Origin: Nostoc sp. PCC 7524
Lineage (GTDB): Bacteria; Cyanobacteriota; Cyanobacteriia; Cyanobacteriales; Nostocaceae
NCBI RefSeq assembly: GCF_000316645.1
Contig: NC_019684.1
Coordinates: 620,001 to 684,000 of the forward strand
Length of the DNA stretch: 64,000 bases
Direction: 5' to 3'
Position numbers and translations under genes: made by a program. The notes under the pieces are model-generated. The model saw only the letters and a program-made list of their open reading frames with translations, was not told the DNA's origin and ran no database searches. Within the stretch, counting starts at the first letter, position 1. Every line of letters starts with the position of its first letter. Below, in pieces: positions 1-9,295 of the stretch.

Positions 1-810
1 AATTTCCTCAGCATAGGACATTTCGATCAGATAGCCATTAGAAAGGGCATATTTTTGATCTGGCTCATGGTGATAATACAGGGGATGAATAAAGGTGCGA
101 TCGCGGTATGTTAATTCATGATTAGGATCAGCATTGGGGTTATCTCGAATATACGGTTCCTCGGAAGCATAGGCGACAAACAGACTTTCTTTGCCAGTCT
201 CAGTATCTAGATGTACTGCTATACCTGTAGGTGAGTCAAAGGGAGTTAACACGCTAAATCTGACTTCCCCAGTTGCCCTATCCATAGAGTAGACTGTTTG
301 TTCTGTGCGATCGCAAATCCACAGGGTGTCCCGATTTACTGCTAAATTCTGTATTCCCACCCCTGGAGTATAAAATCTCGTAATTTCTTTACGCGTATCA
401 CGATCAAAAATCAGGATGTAACCCACTTTTTGACAACTTACGTAAACTGTTGACTCCCAAACAGCAACACCATTGGCAGGATAAGGCAAGGTGACAAAAT
501 GCTCTAAACCCCAAGACGAAAGCTTGGATAGATAAACACTGTTACCACGAGTTACCCAAAGTGTGTCTTCCCAAACAGCTAAACCTGTTACCTCACTAAA
601 TTCTTTGGTTTGGTGAGGGTTGAGAATTCTACTATTATCGGTATGAGGGTCAATTTCTAGTAAATGTCCCTTGATGGTATCAATCGCAATCAGTTGATCT
701 TGAATAAACGCAATGCCGCAGATAGTAGCAGCAGTCAACGGTCGAATTGTCCTTTGCCCAAACATTTGGCTAGCTGTCAAACTAATGGGTGCAAAACTCA
801 TATTAAGCAT
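1..810 (-). CDS. beta-propeller-like protein, N-terminal part (runs off window)
   Basis: An uninterrupted reading frame of 270 codons runs from about 810 leftwards off the window edge, so only the N-terminal part is visible. The start is ATG at 810 or an in-frame ATG at 801, and neither has a strong ribosome binding site. The protein shows repeated short blade-like units (for example GLAVWEDTLWVTRG, GVAVWESTVYVSC, NLAVNRDTLWICD, GIAVHLDTETG), as expected of an NHL/SMP-30 type beta-propeller. There is no signal peptide. The visible end, after about residue 230, leaves the propeller pattern (HPLYYHHEPDQKYALSNG), so a second domain probably follows. I have a weak recollection that related cyanobacterial proteins continue into a transglutaminase-like domain, but this cannot be seen here. 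Confidence 0.7.
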   Translation of the reverse strand, partial: MLNMSFAPISLTASQMFGQRTIRPLTAATICGIAFIQDQLIAIDTIKGHLLEIDPHTDNSRILNPHQTKEFSEVTGLAVWEDTLWVTRGNSVYLSKLSSWGLEHFVTLPYPANGVAVWESTVYVSCQKVGYILIFDRDTRKEITRFYTPGVGIQNLAVNRDTLWICDRTEQTVYSMDRATGEVRFSVLTPFDSPTGIAVHLDTETGKESLFVAYASEEPYIRDNPNADPNHELTYRDRTFIHPLYYHHEPDQKYALSNGYLIEMSYAEEI

Positions 811-998
811 ATTTGTTAACGGTTTAGCACTCCTAAAATTAATTGTGGCATATCTTCTGTGACTCAATTTGAGACTTTAATACCCATTCCTATTATCAGT
901 ACAATGTTGTTTTAAAAACTCTTACCTCAGAAATAATACACAAGTGTGCAGCCCAAAAGTTAGTCCCATCTGGGAATGACATTTCATTCTTATACACC

Positions 999-1026
999 TT
1001 GACAACAGTTGTAATGTAACTTTAGT
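999..1026 (+). promoter_or_regulatory. candidate sigma70-type promoter for the P-type ATPase
   Basis: A perfect TTGACA (999-1004) is followed after 16 bases by TTTAGT (1021-1026), a 4/6 match to the -10 consensus. It lies about 65 bases upstream of the ATPase start. The rest of the 811-1091 gap shows nothing else recognisable. Assignment by consensus only. Confidence 0.3.
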
Positions 1027-1091
1027 AGATGGTTTTTCAGCCATCACTAAATTATGATCGAATCTTGTAACTATTTCCTGTGACTTACACA

Positions 1092-3953
1092 ATGTCTGCT
1101 AATTCTTTGCCTGAAGGTGTCGCCATTTGGCATAGTTTGGAAGTTGATAAAGCACTCAACCTGCTCGATAGTAATGCAGACAGTGGCTTGACAACCCCAG
1201 AAATTGAAAAGCGATTGCAAAAATATGGCCCTAACGAACTAGAAGAACACGGGGGTCGTAGCGCCTGGGAAATTCTGCTGGATCAGTTCAAAAACATCAT
1301 GCTGTTGATGCTGATTGCTGTGGCTTTCATTTCTGGGTTATTAGATTTCCTGGCTTGGCAAGCAGGGCAACTCAAACCTGGGGAAGTGCCATTTAAAGAC
1401 ACGATCGCTATCTTAGCAATTGTAATTCTCAATGGTATTCTGGGATACGTCCAAGAAAGCCGTGCCGAACAAGCCCTAGCAGCACTAAAAAAACTGGCTT
1501 CTCCCTTAGTCCGCGTCATCCGTAACGGCAAACTGGAGGATGTAGCAGCTAAGGATATAGTTCCAGGCGATGTCATGTTTTTAGAAGCTGGGGTACAGAT
1601 ATCCGCCGATGGACGCTTGATTGAACAAGCTAATTTACAGGTGCGTGAGTCAGCACTAACAGGTGAAGCGGAAGCAGTTAATAAACAAGCAACTATACAA
1701 CTACCAGAAGATACATCTTTAGGCGATCGCATTAATTTAGTGTTTCAAGGTACGGAAGTTGTCCAAGGGCGCGGTAAGGTACTGGTGACGAACACTGGTA
1801 TGCAAACCGAACTGGGTAAAATTGCTGCCATGTTGCAGTCAGTAGAAAGCGAACCCACCCCCTTGCAGCAACGCATGACTCAACTAGGCAATGTCCTAGT
1901 TACAGGTTCCTTGGTTTTGGTGGCGATTGTTGTCGTCGGTGGAATTATCCAGGCTAGAGGTTTTAGCAATTTACAAGAACTGTTAGAGGTTTCTTTAAGT
2001 ATGGCGGTGGCTGTAGTACCAGAAGGTTTACCAGCAGTGATTACCGTCACCTTGGCACTAGGAACCCAGCGCATGGTACGCCACAATGCCTTAATTCGCA
2101 AATTACCTGCGGTGGAAACCTTGGGTTCTGTCACCACTATCTGTTCTGATAAAACCGGAACACTGACTCAGAACAAAATGGTCGTGCAATCGGTGTACAC
2201 CAATGACAAAAGATTTCGGGTGACAGGAGAAGGTTACGCGCCTGTGGGTGAGTTTCAGTTAGCAGGTGCAACCATCGACCTAGAAGATCATCCCGAAATT
2301 ACAGCCTTGTCAGTCGCCTGTGCTATTTGTAACGACTCGGTACTGCAAAAAGAAAAAGGGGAATGGGCGATTTTAGGAGACCCCACTGAGGGTGCTTTAG
2401 TCACCCTAGCGGGTAAAGTGGGTATTGAAAAAGACCAGTGGAGCAGTAAATTACCCCGTGTAAGTGAATTTCCCTTTTCCTCAGAACGCAAGCGCATGAG
2501 TGTGATTTCACAGGTAGAGGCAGTCGCTACAGGGGAACAGTCCTTGACAGCCGTTGATCCCGCGATCGCTAACTTGGTGAAATCTGAACCTTATGTCATG
2601 TTTACCAAGGGTTCGCCAGAATTAATTTTGGCACGTTGCAGTGAAATTTATACAGGTACAACCTCAACACCATTAGATGACGCACAACGTAGCCAAGTTT
2701 TGGCAGAAAATGACCAAATGGCAAGTAAAGGTTTACGGGTGTTAGGTTTCGCCTACAAACCTCTGTTAGAAGTGCCGCCGGAAGGTTCAGATGAAACCTC
2801 TGAGCAAAATTTAGTCTGGTTGGGTTTGGTAGGAATGCTAGATGCACCCAGGCCAGAGGTGAGGGCAGCAGTGCAAGAATGTCGGGAAGCGGGGATTCGT
2901 CCGGTGATGATTACTGGTGATCATCAACTAACAGCACGAGCGATCGCTACCGATTTGGGTATTGCTCAAGAAGGTGACAGAGTTCTGACGGGGCAAGAAT
3001 TACAACACATGAGCGACCAGGAGCTAGAGCAGCAAGTTGACCTCGTAAGTATTTATGCACGGGTAGCCCCAGAACACAAACTACGGATTGTGCAAGCCCT
3101 GCAACGTCGGGGTAGATTTGTCGCTATGACTGGGGATGGTGTCAACGATGCCCCCGCTTTAAAACAAGCTGATATCGGCATTGCTATGGGCATCACGGGT
3201 ACAGATGTCAGTAAAGAAGCCAGTGACATGGTGCTTCTAGATGACAACTTTGCTACCATTGTTTCCGCCACGAAGGAAGGTAGAGTAGTTTACACTAACA
3301 TCCGTCGCTTTATTAAATACATCCTCGGTAGTAACATTGGCGAAGTTCTCACCATTGCTGCCGCTCCATTGTTAGGACTGGGAGGTGTTCCCCTGACACC
3401 ATTACAAATCCTTTGGATGAACTTGGTGACAGACGGTTTACCAGCCTTAGCCTTAGCTGTGGAACCCCCAGAACCAGATGTAATGAAGCGTCCCCCCTTC
3501 AGCCCTCGCGAGAGTATTTTTGCAAGGGGTTTAGGTTCTTACATGATTCGCATTGGGATTGTTTTCGCCATCATTTCCATTATTTTGATGCAGTGGGCTT
3601 ACAATCATGTCCAAACAGTTACAGGGGCAGGACTTGACCCTGAACGGTGGAAGACAATGGTATTTACAGCCTTGTGTATCGCCCAGATGGGTCATGCTAT
3701 AGCAATTCGCTCCAATAATCAACTAACCATAGAGATGAATCCCCTCTCAAATCCTTTTGTATTGGGGGCTGTAGTCGTGACTACACTGTTGCAGCTCATG
3801 TTGATTTACGTTCCACCCCTGCGAGCATTCTTTGGCACTCACTGGCTACCTCCCACAGAGTTAGCGATTTGTGTTGGTTTCAGTGCCTTGATGTTTGTGT
3901 GGATTGAAGCAGAGAAAATATTCTTCCGCTTTACGGGCAGAAAGAGCGTTTAG
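1092..3953 (+). CDS. P-type (P2A-like) calcium-transporting ATPase
   Basis: Cation pump of the SERCA/PMR1 group that moves Ca2+ (possibly Mn2+) across the plasma membrane. An N-terminal cation-ATPase domain precedes two membrane spans, the actuator loop with TGEA, the M4 motif PEGLP, the phosphorylation site DKTGTLT (Asp near residue 353), the hinge [11 protein letters not shown] (Asp near 682) and six C-terminal spans; this is the full family length. Ion-site residues typical of Ca2+ site II are present: PEGLP in M4, NIGEV in M5, NLVTDG in M6. The M8 acid of SERCA site I appears to be missing (AQMGHA), which suggests one ion per cycle. The frame also opens with GTG at 1080; ATG at 1092 was preferred because it begins MSANSLPEG directly before the conserved domain. 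Substrate is inferred from motifs. Confidence 0.9.
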   Translation: MSANSLPEGVAIWHSLEVDKALNLLDSNADSGLTTPEIEKRLQKYGPNELEEHGGRSAWEILLDQFKNIMLLMLIAVAFISGLLDFLAWQAGQLKPGEVPFKDTIAILAIVILNGILGYVQESRAEQALAALKKLASPLVRVIRNGKLEDVAAKDIVPGDVMFLEAGVQISADGRLIEQANLQVRESALTGEAEAVNKQATIQLPEDTSLGDRINLVFQGTEVVQGRGKVLVTNTGMQTELGKIAAMLQSVESEPTPLQQRMTQLGNVLVTGSLVLVAIVVVGGIIQARGFSNLQELLEVSLSMAVAVVPEGLPAVITVTLALGTQRMVRHNALIRKLPAVETLGSVTTICSDKTGTLTQNKMVVQSVYTNDKRFRVTGEGYAPVGEFQLAGATIDLEDHPEITALSVACAICNDSVLQKEKGEWAILGDPTEGALVTLAGKVGIEKDQWSSKLPRVSEFPFSSERKRMSVISQVEAVATGEQSLTAVDPAIANLVKSEPYVMFTKGSPELILARCSEIYTGTTSTPLDDAQRSQVLAENDQMASKGLRVLGFAYKPLLEVPPEGSDETSEQNLVWLGLVGMLDAPRPEVRAAVQECREAGIRPVMITGDHQLTARAIATDLGIAQEGDRVLTGQELQHMSDQELEQQVDLVSIYARVAPEHKLRIVQALQRRGRFVAMTGDGVNDAPALKQADIGIAMGITGTDVSKEASDMVLLDDNFATIVSATKEGRVVYTNIRRFIKYILGSNIGEVLTIAAAPLLGLGGVPLTPLQILWMNLVTDGLPALALAVEPPEPDVMKRPPFSPRESIFARGLGSYMIRIGIVFAIISIILMQWAYNHVQTVTGAGLDPERWKTMVFTALCIAQMGHAIAIRSNNQLTIEMNPLSNPFVLGAVVVTTLLQLMLIYVPPLRAFFGTHWLPPTELAICVGFSALMFVWIEAEKIFFRFTGRKSV

Positions 3954-3961
3954 AGGGTGCG

Positions 3962-3997
3962 TAGGGGGATGAGGGGGATGAGGGGGATGAGGGGGAT
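3962..3997. repeat. 9-bp tandem repeat (GAGGGGGAT)n
   Basis: Four consecutive nonamers; the first is TAGGGGGAT and the next three are GAGGGGGAT. This is an STRR-type repeat common in heterocystous cyanobacteria. It lies just after the ATPase stop codon. Confidence 0.9.
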
Positions 3998-4073
3998 GAG
4001 GTAGACAAAGCAGGTAGAAATGATTTCTCTATTTATCTCTTCCCCCATCTTCCCCTACCTCCTCATCTCCCCC

Positions 4074-4101
4074 ACTCCCTACTCCCTACTCCCTACTCCC
4101 T
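4074..4101. repeat. 7-bp tandem repeat (ACTCCCT)4 abutting recF
   Basis: Four perfect ACTCCCT units end three bases before the recF ATG, so the usual position of a Shine-Dalgarno sequence is occupied by a pyrimidine-rich repeat. Confidence 0.95.
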
Positions 4102-4104
4102 GTT

Positions 4105-5226
4105 ATGTACTTAAAAACCCTACAACTAAGGCATTTTCGCAACTACCAAGAACAGAAAGTTGAATTTACTGCTGCTAAAACGATTTTGGTAGGGAATAAC
4201 GCTCAGGGAAAGTCAAATTTGTTGGAAGCGGTGGAGTTACTGGCAACATTGCGATCGCATCGGATGGCACGCGATCGCGATTTAGTCCAGGAAGGGGAAC
4301 CCATAGCCCAAATTTACGCCATCCTGGAAAGGCAAACTGGAGATAGTGAACTCAGCTTAACCCTCCGGCGTAACGGCCGCCGCAGTGTAGCTCTCAATGG
4401 TGAGTCTGTGCGGCGACAAATGGATTTTTTGGGTGTTCTTAATGCCGTAGAATTTTCTAGCCTGGATTTAGAACTGGTGCGTGGTAGTCCCGAAGTCCGG
4501 CGTAACTGGTTAGATACTCTCTTAATTCAACTCGAACCAGTGTATGCTCACATTTTGCAGCAATATAACCAGGTTTTACGCCAACGTAACGCTTACTTAA
4601 AAAGCATTCCTGACTCAGCCCCCAGTATTGATAAATCAGCCCTCGCCATCTGGGATACCCAGTTAGTGGCTACAGGCACAAGAGTAATTAGAAGACGCGA
4701 TCGCGCCCTCCAAAGACTTGCCCCCCTGGCTGCTGCTTGGCACGCCAGTATTAGCGGCAGTACAGAAGTTTTGCAAATTCAGTACGCCCCCAATGTTCCC
4801 ACAACAGACAACCATCCCGAAGAAATACAGCAAGCTTTCTTAACCAAAATCCAACAACGAGCCAACGCCGAACTCTACCGAGGTACTACTCTCATAGGGC
4901 CGCATCGTGACGAAGTAGAATTAACCATCAATCAAACACCTGCTCGCCAATACGGTTCCCAAGGACAGCAGCGCACCCTTGTATTAGCACTAAAACTAGC
5001 AGAACTACAGTTAATTGAAGAAGTTGTCAAAGAGCCGCCCCTACTGCTGCTTGATGATGTGCTAGCCGAATTAGATCAATCCCGCCAAAATCAATTACTT
5101 GATGCCATTCAAGACCGTTTTCAAACTTTAATTACCACCACTCATCTCAGTTCTTTCGATTCCCAGTGGTTAAAATCCTCTCAAATTCTCCATGTGAAAG
5201 CAGGAGAAATCCTCCCCACAGATTGA
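4105..5226 (+). CDS. recF: DNA replication and repair protein RecF
   Basis: SMC-like ATPase of the RecFOR pathway, which loads RecA at gaps in damaged DNA. The 373-residue length is typical. Walker A is GNNAQGKS (residues 30-37), the ABC-type signature region is GSQGQQRTL, and Walker B is LLLLDDVLAELD with the acidic pair at 317-318. The N-terminus MYLKTLQLRHFRNY matches the family start, which supports the ATG at 4105 although no Shine-Dalgarno sequence precedes it. It lies alone between STRR blocks, so it is probably not in an operon with its neighbours. Confidence 0.96.
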   Translation: MYLKTLQLRHFRNYQEQKVEFTAAKTILVGNNAQGKSNLLEAVELLATLRSHRMARDRDLVQEGEPIAQIYAILERQTGDSELSLTLRRNGRRSVALNGESVRRQMDFLGVLNAVEFSSLDLELVRGSPEVRRNWLDTLLIQLEPVYAHILQQYNQVLRQRNAYLKSIPDSAPSIDKSALAIWDTQLVATGTRVIRRRDRALQRLAPLAAAWHASISGSTEVLQIQYAPNVPTTDNHPEEIQQAFLTKIQQRANAELYRGTTLIGPHRDEVELTINQTPARQYGSQGQQRTLVLALKLAELQLIEEVVKEPPLLLLDDVLAELDQSRQNQLLDAIQDRFQTLITTTHLSSFDSQWLKSSQILHVKAGEILPTD

Positions 5227-5238
5227 CAGAATACAAAT

Positions 5239-5261
5239 CCCAGTCCCCAGTCCCCAATCCC
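5239..5261. repeat. short STRR (CCCAGTC/CCCAATC heptamers)
   Basis: About three CCCAGTC/CCCAATC-type heptamers between recF and glgA, of the same family seen many times in the window. Confidence 0.8.
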
Positions 5262-5292
5262 TCAATAAGTACATCTTGCATATACTCATATG

Positions 5293-5298
5293 TATAAT
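5293..5298 (+). promoter_or_regulatory. candidate -10 element upstream of glgA
   Basis: A perfect TATAAT lies 31 bases before the glgA ATG. No convincing -35 hexamer is found at 16-18 bases upstream. A start of transcription near 5305 would give a leader of about 25 bases containing the ribosome site at 5316-5323. Confidence 0.35.
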
Positions 5299-5329
5299 AA
5301 AGTAAATTTTTGTGAAGCGAGGACTACGA

Positions 5330-6808
5330 ATGTACATTGTACAGATTGCCTCGGAATGCGCTCCTGTCATTAAAGCAGGAGGTTTGGGGGATGTTGTCTA
5401 CGGTCTCAGCCGGGAATTAGAAATTAGGGGTAATTGTGTCGAATTGATCTTACCCAAGTATGATTGTATGCGCTACGACCATATTTGGGGATGGCATGAA
5501 GCTTACTTAAATCTGTGGGTACCCTGGTATGGTGGGGCAGTTCACTGTACTGTGTATTGCGGTTGGGTACATGGAAGAGTGTGTTTCTTTATTGAACCCC
5601 ACTCCCAAGATAATTTCTTTAATCGCGGCTGCTATTACGGTTGTGATGATGATAATATGCGCTTTGCTTTCTTCAGCAAAGCCGCTTTAGAGTTTCTCCT
5701 GCAAAGCAACAAGCGTCCTGATATCATCCATTGTCATGACTGGCAAACAGGCTTAGTACCAGTGATGCTCTATGAGATTTACAAGTATCATGGCATGGAG
5801 CATCAACGAGTTTGCTACACCATCCACAACTTTAAGCATCAGGGAATAGGTGGTGTACAGACGCTCTGGGCGACAAACTTAAATCGGGAATCTTACTACT
5901 TCCAATACGATAAGCTGCAAGACAACTTTAACCCCTTTGCTTTGAACTACATGAAAGCGGGTATTGTCTACTCTAACGCTGTCACCACAGTTTCACCCAA
6001 CCACGCCTGGGAAGCTCAATGTACAGAAGTAGGATGTGGTTTAGGTCATACTTTGCATTTGCAACGCGACAAATTCCGTGGGGTACTTAACGGTATTGAT
6101 TACGATTTTTGGAATCCAGAAATCGATCGCTACATCCCCCATAACTATAACCAAGAAGATTTTGAACAAAAACTTTATAACAAAAAAGCCTTACGTGAAC
6201 GGTTGATGCTGCGCCAGAGTGATCAACCACTCATTGCTTACATTGGTCGATTAGATCACCAAAAAGGTGTGCATCTTGTCCACCATGCCATTTATCATGC
6301 TCTCAATAAAGGCGCACAATTTGTATTACTGGGTTCTGCCACAGAAGCAGGAATCAATGCTCATTTTCGCCATGAGAAACAATTTTTAAATAACAATCCT
6401 GATGTCCATTTAGAACTCGGCTTTAATGAAGAATTATCTCACCTAATTTATGCGGGTGCAGATATGATTGTTGTTCCCAGCAATTACGAACCTTGCGGGT
6501 TAACACAAATGATTGGTTTGAAGTACGGCACTGTACCAATTGTACGTGGTGTTGGTGGACTGGTAAATACAGTATTTGACCGAGACTACGACCAAAATTT
6601 ACCACCAGAAAAACGTAACGGTTATGTATTTGAACATACCGATAACTATGCTTTAGAATCAGCTATGAATCGGGCAATTGATTTGTGGTATCAGTCTCCT
6701 GATGAGTTCCGCCAGTTAGCTATTCAAGGTATGAGATATGACTACTCATGGAACTATCCAGGTGCAGAATATTTAGAGATTTACGACTGGATTAAATGCA
6801 AGTGGTAG
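5330..6808 (+). CDS. glgA: glycogen synthase (ADP-glucose alpha-1,4-glucosyltransferase)
   Basis: GT5 family enzyme that extends alpha-1,4-glucan chains from ADP-glucose in the cytoplasm. The nucleotide-sugar loop KAGGLGDV is at residues 15-22, and the C-terminal GT-B half carries IGRLDHQKGVHL, the acidic NYEPCGL motif and GTVPIVRGVGGLVNTV. At 492 residues it is the normal length. The frame extends upstream to a GTG at 5312, but ATG at 5330 follows GCGAGGA with good spacing and begins with the conserved MYIVQIASECAPV. This N-terminus resembles the GlgA2-type cyanobacterial synthase, so a second copy may exist elsewhere in the genome (inference). It is monocistronic and followed by a hairpin terminator. 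Confidence 0.95.
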   Translation: MYIVQIASECAPVIKAGGLGDVVYGLSRELEIRGNCVELILPKYDCMRYDHIWGWHEAYLNLWVPWYGGAVHCTVYCGWVHGRVCFFIEPHSQDNFFNRGCYYGCDDDNMRFAFFSKAALEFLLQSNKRPDIIHCHDWQTGLVPVMLYEIYKYHGMEHQRVCYTIHNFKHQGIGGVQTLWATNLNRESYYFQYDKLQDNFNPFALNYMKAGIVYSNAVTTVSPNHAWEAQCTEVGCGLGHTLHLQRDKFRGVLNGIDYDFWNPEIDRYIPHNYNQEDFEQKLYNKKALRERLMLRQSDQPLIAYIGRLDHQKGVHLVHHAIYHALNKGAQFVLLGSATEAGINAHFRHEKQFLNNNPDVHLELGFNEELSHLIYAGADMIVVPSNYEPCGLTQMIGLKYGTVPIVRGVGGLVNTVFDRDYDQNLPPEKRNGYVFEHTDNYALESAMNRAIDLWYQSPDEFRQLAIQGMRYDYSWNYPGAEYLEIYDWIKCKW

Positions 6809-6846
6809 TCATACAAATCCTATGAGAAGCTGCACCAAATAAATTC

Positions 6847-6876
6847 TGTAGAGACGTTGCATGCAACGTCTCTACA
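6847..6876. repeat. perfect 30-bp palindrome
   Basis: The left arm TGTAGAGACGTTGCA is followed directly by its exact reverse complement. A copy with four changes in the 28-bp core is at 17446-17473, so this is a dispersed repeat, not a site specific to glgA. Confidence 0.9.
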
Positions 6877-6933
6877 ACAACCTATAAATTGCATCTTCAT
6901 AAAGAAACGGTATCAGTGTTAATTAGGGTAGTT

Positions 6934-6966
6934 AAGCCAGTTAGTATCTACGCTACTGGCTTTTTT
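6934..6966 (+). terminator. rho-independent-like terminator after glgA
   Basis: The stem AAGCCAGT/ACTGGCTT (6934-6941 with 6955-6962) has a 13-base loop and is followed by TTTT. It lies about 125 bases after the glgA stop. Confidence 0.65.
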
Positions 6967-6990
6967 ATTTGAAGGAAATGGGGACTCTTA

Positions 6991-7134
6991 ATACCAATTC
7001 ACAATCCGCAACGATGCTCCTGCCCCGCTCCGCTCTAAGCGCAGCTATGCCGCAGGCTTTACGCAATTGATCAATCCTGACTTGACAAAGGTTTTCGGAT
7101 TTGAATCTGTTTCAAGATTTTCGTGAATTGGTAT
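6991..7134. mobile_element. MITE-like element, family A, copy 1
   Basis: The ends are perfect 12-bp terminal inverted repeats, ATACCAATTCAC (6991-7002) and GTGAATTGGTAT (7123-7134). The interior carries a GC-rich block (CGCTCTAAGCGCAGCTATGC) also found in copy 2 at 31425-31654. It is 144 bp long, non-coding, and no transposase is nearby, which fits a non-autonomous element. Confidence 0.75.
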
Positions 7135-7700
7135 AAGAAGCAGGGGATCAGAGGGGAAAAATCCCATGCCCAATACCCCACACCCAATCAGAAATTTTTT
7201 ATAACTTCATGAATATTACATCTGTAATCGGGAACTATATAGACGCACCATCAGTATTTGATGTCATATTTATGGTTTTTCTAGAAAATCACGGCAATAT
7301 TGCTGAATTTGCTGATAAATTAGGGTTGACTTGAGTCAATTAGTTTTTGTTTACGTAGATGTACGGATAAAAACTGAGTTAAATTCTGTTAATTTTGCAG
7401 TGTTGTTTCTGTGTTTATAGCTTAAAAGTTACTGATAAGGTATGTGGCTTGCTTGAGTCTTTACCTTTTCTTGACTTAATTCAACTCAGTATCTACTAAT
7501 CTCAGTAAAAATATCTCAAATAGCTATAGCTTAACTATTGATGACAATTTCATCATCTTTGATGAGCATAATTTTAATTGAGTTTAGCCACAAGTATCTG
7601 GTTCACGGTTTTGCATTTGCAGCTATACAAAGCTAATGACTGAGCCTTGATAGGAATTGTGGTAAGGCTGTTACATAAATTTAGCTGAAGTAAAAGCACC

Positions 7701-8768
7701 ATGAACGCAACTCCTATAAGTAGCTACAGGTTAGCCCAGAAACTACATCCGATATCTCTATTGGCACAACTAACCAGTCGTCGTGCTAGTGGTTGTTTGC
7801 GTATATTTACAGATACAGCTTTTTGGTCAATTCACTTAGAGGAGGGTAAACTTACTTATGCCTCTTACTCCGATAAGGTGTTTGAACGGTTGGATAATCA
7901 CCTGCGGCGTTTGAGTCAGAAAATTCCCCATCTCAATAGCGCCACTCGTGTGCAGATGCGCTTAATGTTTGAACCCCAACCTGAGACTCAGCCCATACCA
8001 TACGCTGATTATCAAGCCATTTGCTGGTTAGTTGAGCAAGAGCATCTCACACCTAAACAAGCAACTACCCTCATAGAAGAATTAGCGAAAGAAGTGCTGG
8101 AATCATTTCTGGTATTAAAGGAGGGAAGCTATGAATTTTATCCTGAAGCAGCTTGGGATGAATTACCAAAGTTTGGTTATTTGGACTTGCGTTTATTAGT
8201 TGAACACTGTCAAAAAGAATTGCGAAATAGACAACGTGTTCAACCTGCAATTAATACTGGTGGGAGTTCCCCTGTTTTCTCTGCAAATAAACCACCGCAG
8301 ACTCAAACACCCCCACAAACTGGACAACAATTAACAAAACCAGAGGGCTTGGAGGGGTTTGATAGTCGAGGACAACAGTTTGCCCAGCCACTGGTGAGAA
8401 AAAGTTTATATACAATAGCTTGCATCGATGATAGTCAAACAGTATTGAATTCCATCAAAAGCTTTTTAGATGAGAATGTATTTGCAGTTGTGACTATTAA
8501 TGATCCAGTTAAGGCTTTGATGCAAATTTTGCGGAGTAAACCAGACTTAATTTTATTAGATGTAGAAATGCCAAATTTAGATGGTTATGAATTATGTTCT
8601 TTATTGCGGAGGCATTCGGCTTTTAAAAATACACCTATTATTATGGTGACTGGTAGAACAGGATTTATTGATAGAGCTAAAGCAAAAATGGTGAGGTCTT
8701 CAGGCTATTTAACTAAACCATTTAATCAATCAGATTTATTGAAAATTGTGTTTAAACATTTGGGATGA
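7701..8768 (+). CDS. PatA/PixG/HmpA-type response regulator (PATAN + REC)
   Basis: First gene of a five-gene chemotaxis-like array. The N-terminal 170 residues match the PATAN (DUF4388-like) region of cyanobacterial PatA-type regulators (LHPISLLAQLTSRRASGCLRI). A proline/glutamine-rich linker at about 185-230 leads to a receiver domain from about 235 to the end. The receiver has the acidic pair IDDSQ, the phosphoacceptor Asp287 in LLDVEMPNLDG, and the conserved Lys in YLTKPF. In Synechocystis and Nostoc such proteins control type IV pilus motility downstream of a CheA, and that is the likely role here (family knowledge plus gene order). The ATG at 7701 lacks a clear ribosome site. Confidence 0.88.
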   Translation: MNATPISSYRLAQKLHPISLLAQLTSRRASGCLRIFTDTAFWSIHLEEGKLTYASYSDKVFERLDNHLRRLSQKIPHLNSATRVQMRLMFEPQPETQPIPYADYQAICWLVEQEHLTPKQATTLIEELAKEVLESFLVLKEGSYEFYPEAAWDELPKFGYLDLRLLVEHCQKELRNRQRVQPAINTGGSSPVFSANKPPQTQTPPQTGQQLTKPEGLEGFDSRGQQFAQPLVRKSLYTIACIDDSQTVLNSIKSFLDENVFAVVTINDPVKALMQILRSKPDLILLDVEMPNLDGYELCSLLRRHSAFKNTPIIMVTGRTGFIDRAKAKMVRSSGYLTKPFNQSDLLKIVFKHLG

Positions 8769-8913
8769 AGCGAGGAATGAGGGGTGCATGGGTGTAGGGG
8801 TATAGGAAAGAATAACTATTGTCTATTGCCTACTAACTCATGACTAATCACTCAGCACCGACTCAACACCTCGCTACCGCTAACATAACTCTTGTATTGT
8901 AGGAGATTTAGCA

Positions 8914-9291
8914 GTGACTTTGACTTTAGTCGGCACAATTTTGATTGTCGAAGATTCGCCGAGCGAATTGGAATTAATGAGCCATTATTTACAAGAAAGT
9001 GGTTACAACGTGATTAAAGCATCTGGAGCAAAGGAGGCTATGGACAAAGCTTTGTCACAACAGCCAGATGTGATTGTGACTGATGTCGTCATGCCGGGGA
9101 TGAGTGGATTTGAGTTGTGTCGTTCTCTGAAAAAAAATCAAATTACTGAGAAAGTGCCAATAGTTATTTGCAGCTCTAAAAATCAAGAAATTGACCGTTT
9201 ATGGGCTATGAAACAAGGTGCGGATGCCTATATTACTAAGCCATATACACGGGAAAATTTGCTGCGTGCGATTAAATCAGTAGTGCTTTAA
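8914..9291 (+). CDS. CheY-like single-domain response regulator (PixH/HmpB-like)
   Basis: A 125-residue stand-alone receiver. The acidic pocket is EDS (residues 13-15), the phosphoacceptor is Asp57 in VTDVVMPGMSG and the switch Lys is 108 in ITKPY. It has no output domain, so it acts by protein contact after phosphotransfer from the array's CheA. It starts with GTG at 8914, placed by AGGAG nine bases upstream. It is 145 bases after the PATAN regulator and only four bases before the CheW gene, so the latter two are translationally close. Confidence 0.9.
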   Translation: MTLTLVGTILIVEDSPSELELMSHYLQESGYNVIKASGAKEAMDKALSQQPDVIVTDVVMPGMSGFELCRSLKKNQITEKVPIVICSSKNQEIDRLWAMKQGADAYITKPYTRENLLRAIKSVVL

Positions 9292-9295
9292 ATCA

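Larger units (their letters stand above)
6809..7700. other. long intergenic region with three repeat/hairpin structures
   Basis: The 892 bases between glgA and the chemotaxis-like array hold a perfect palindrome (6847-6876), a terminator hairpin (6934-6966), a MITE-like element (6991-7134) and then about 560 AT-rich bases with no convincing ORF. The last part presumably holds the promoter of the array, but no consensus site stands out. Confidence 0.7.

Noticed and set aside
7662..7674. GTA-N7-TAC, resembling an NtcA site, before the PATAN regulator gene
   Set aside because: NtcA needs GTA-N8-TAC; spacing is one short and there is no -10 element at the right distance.
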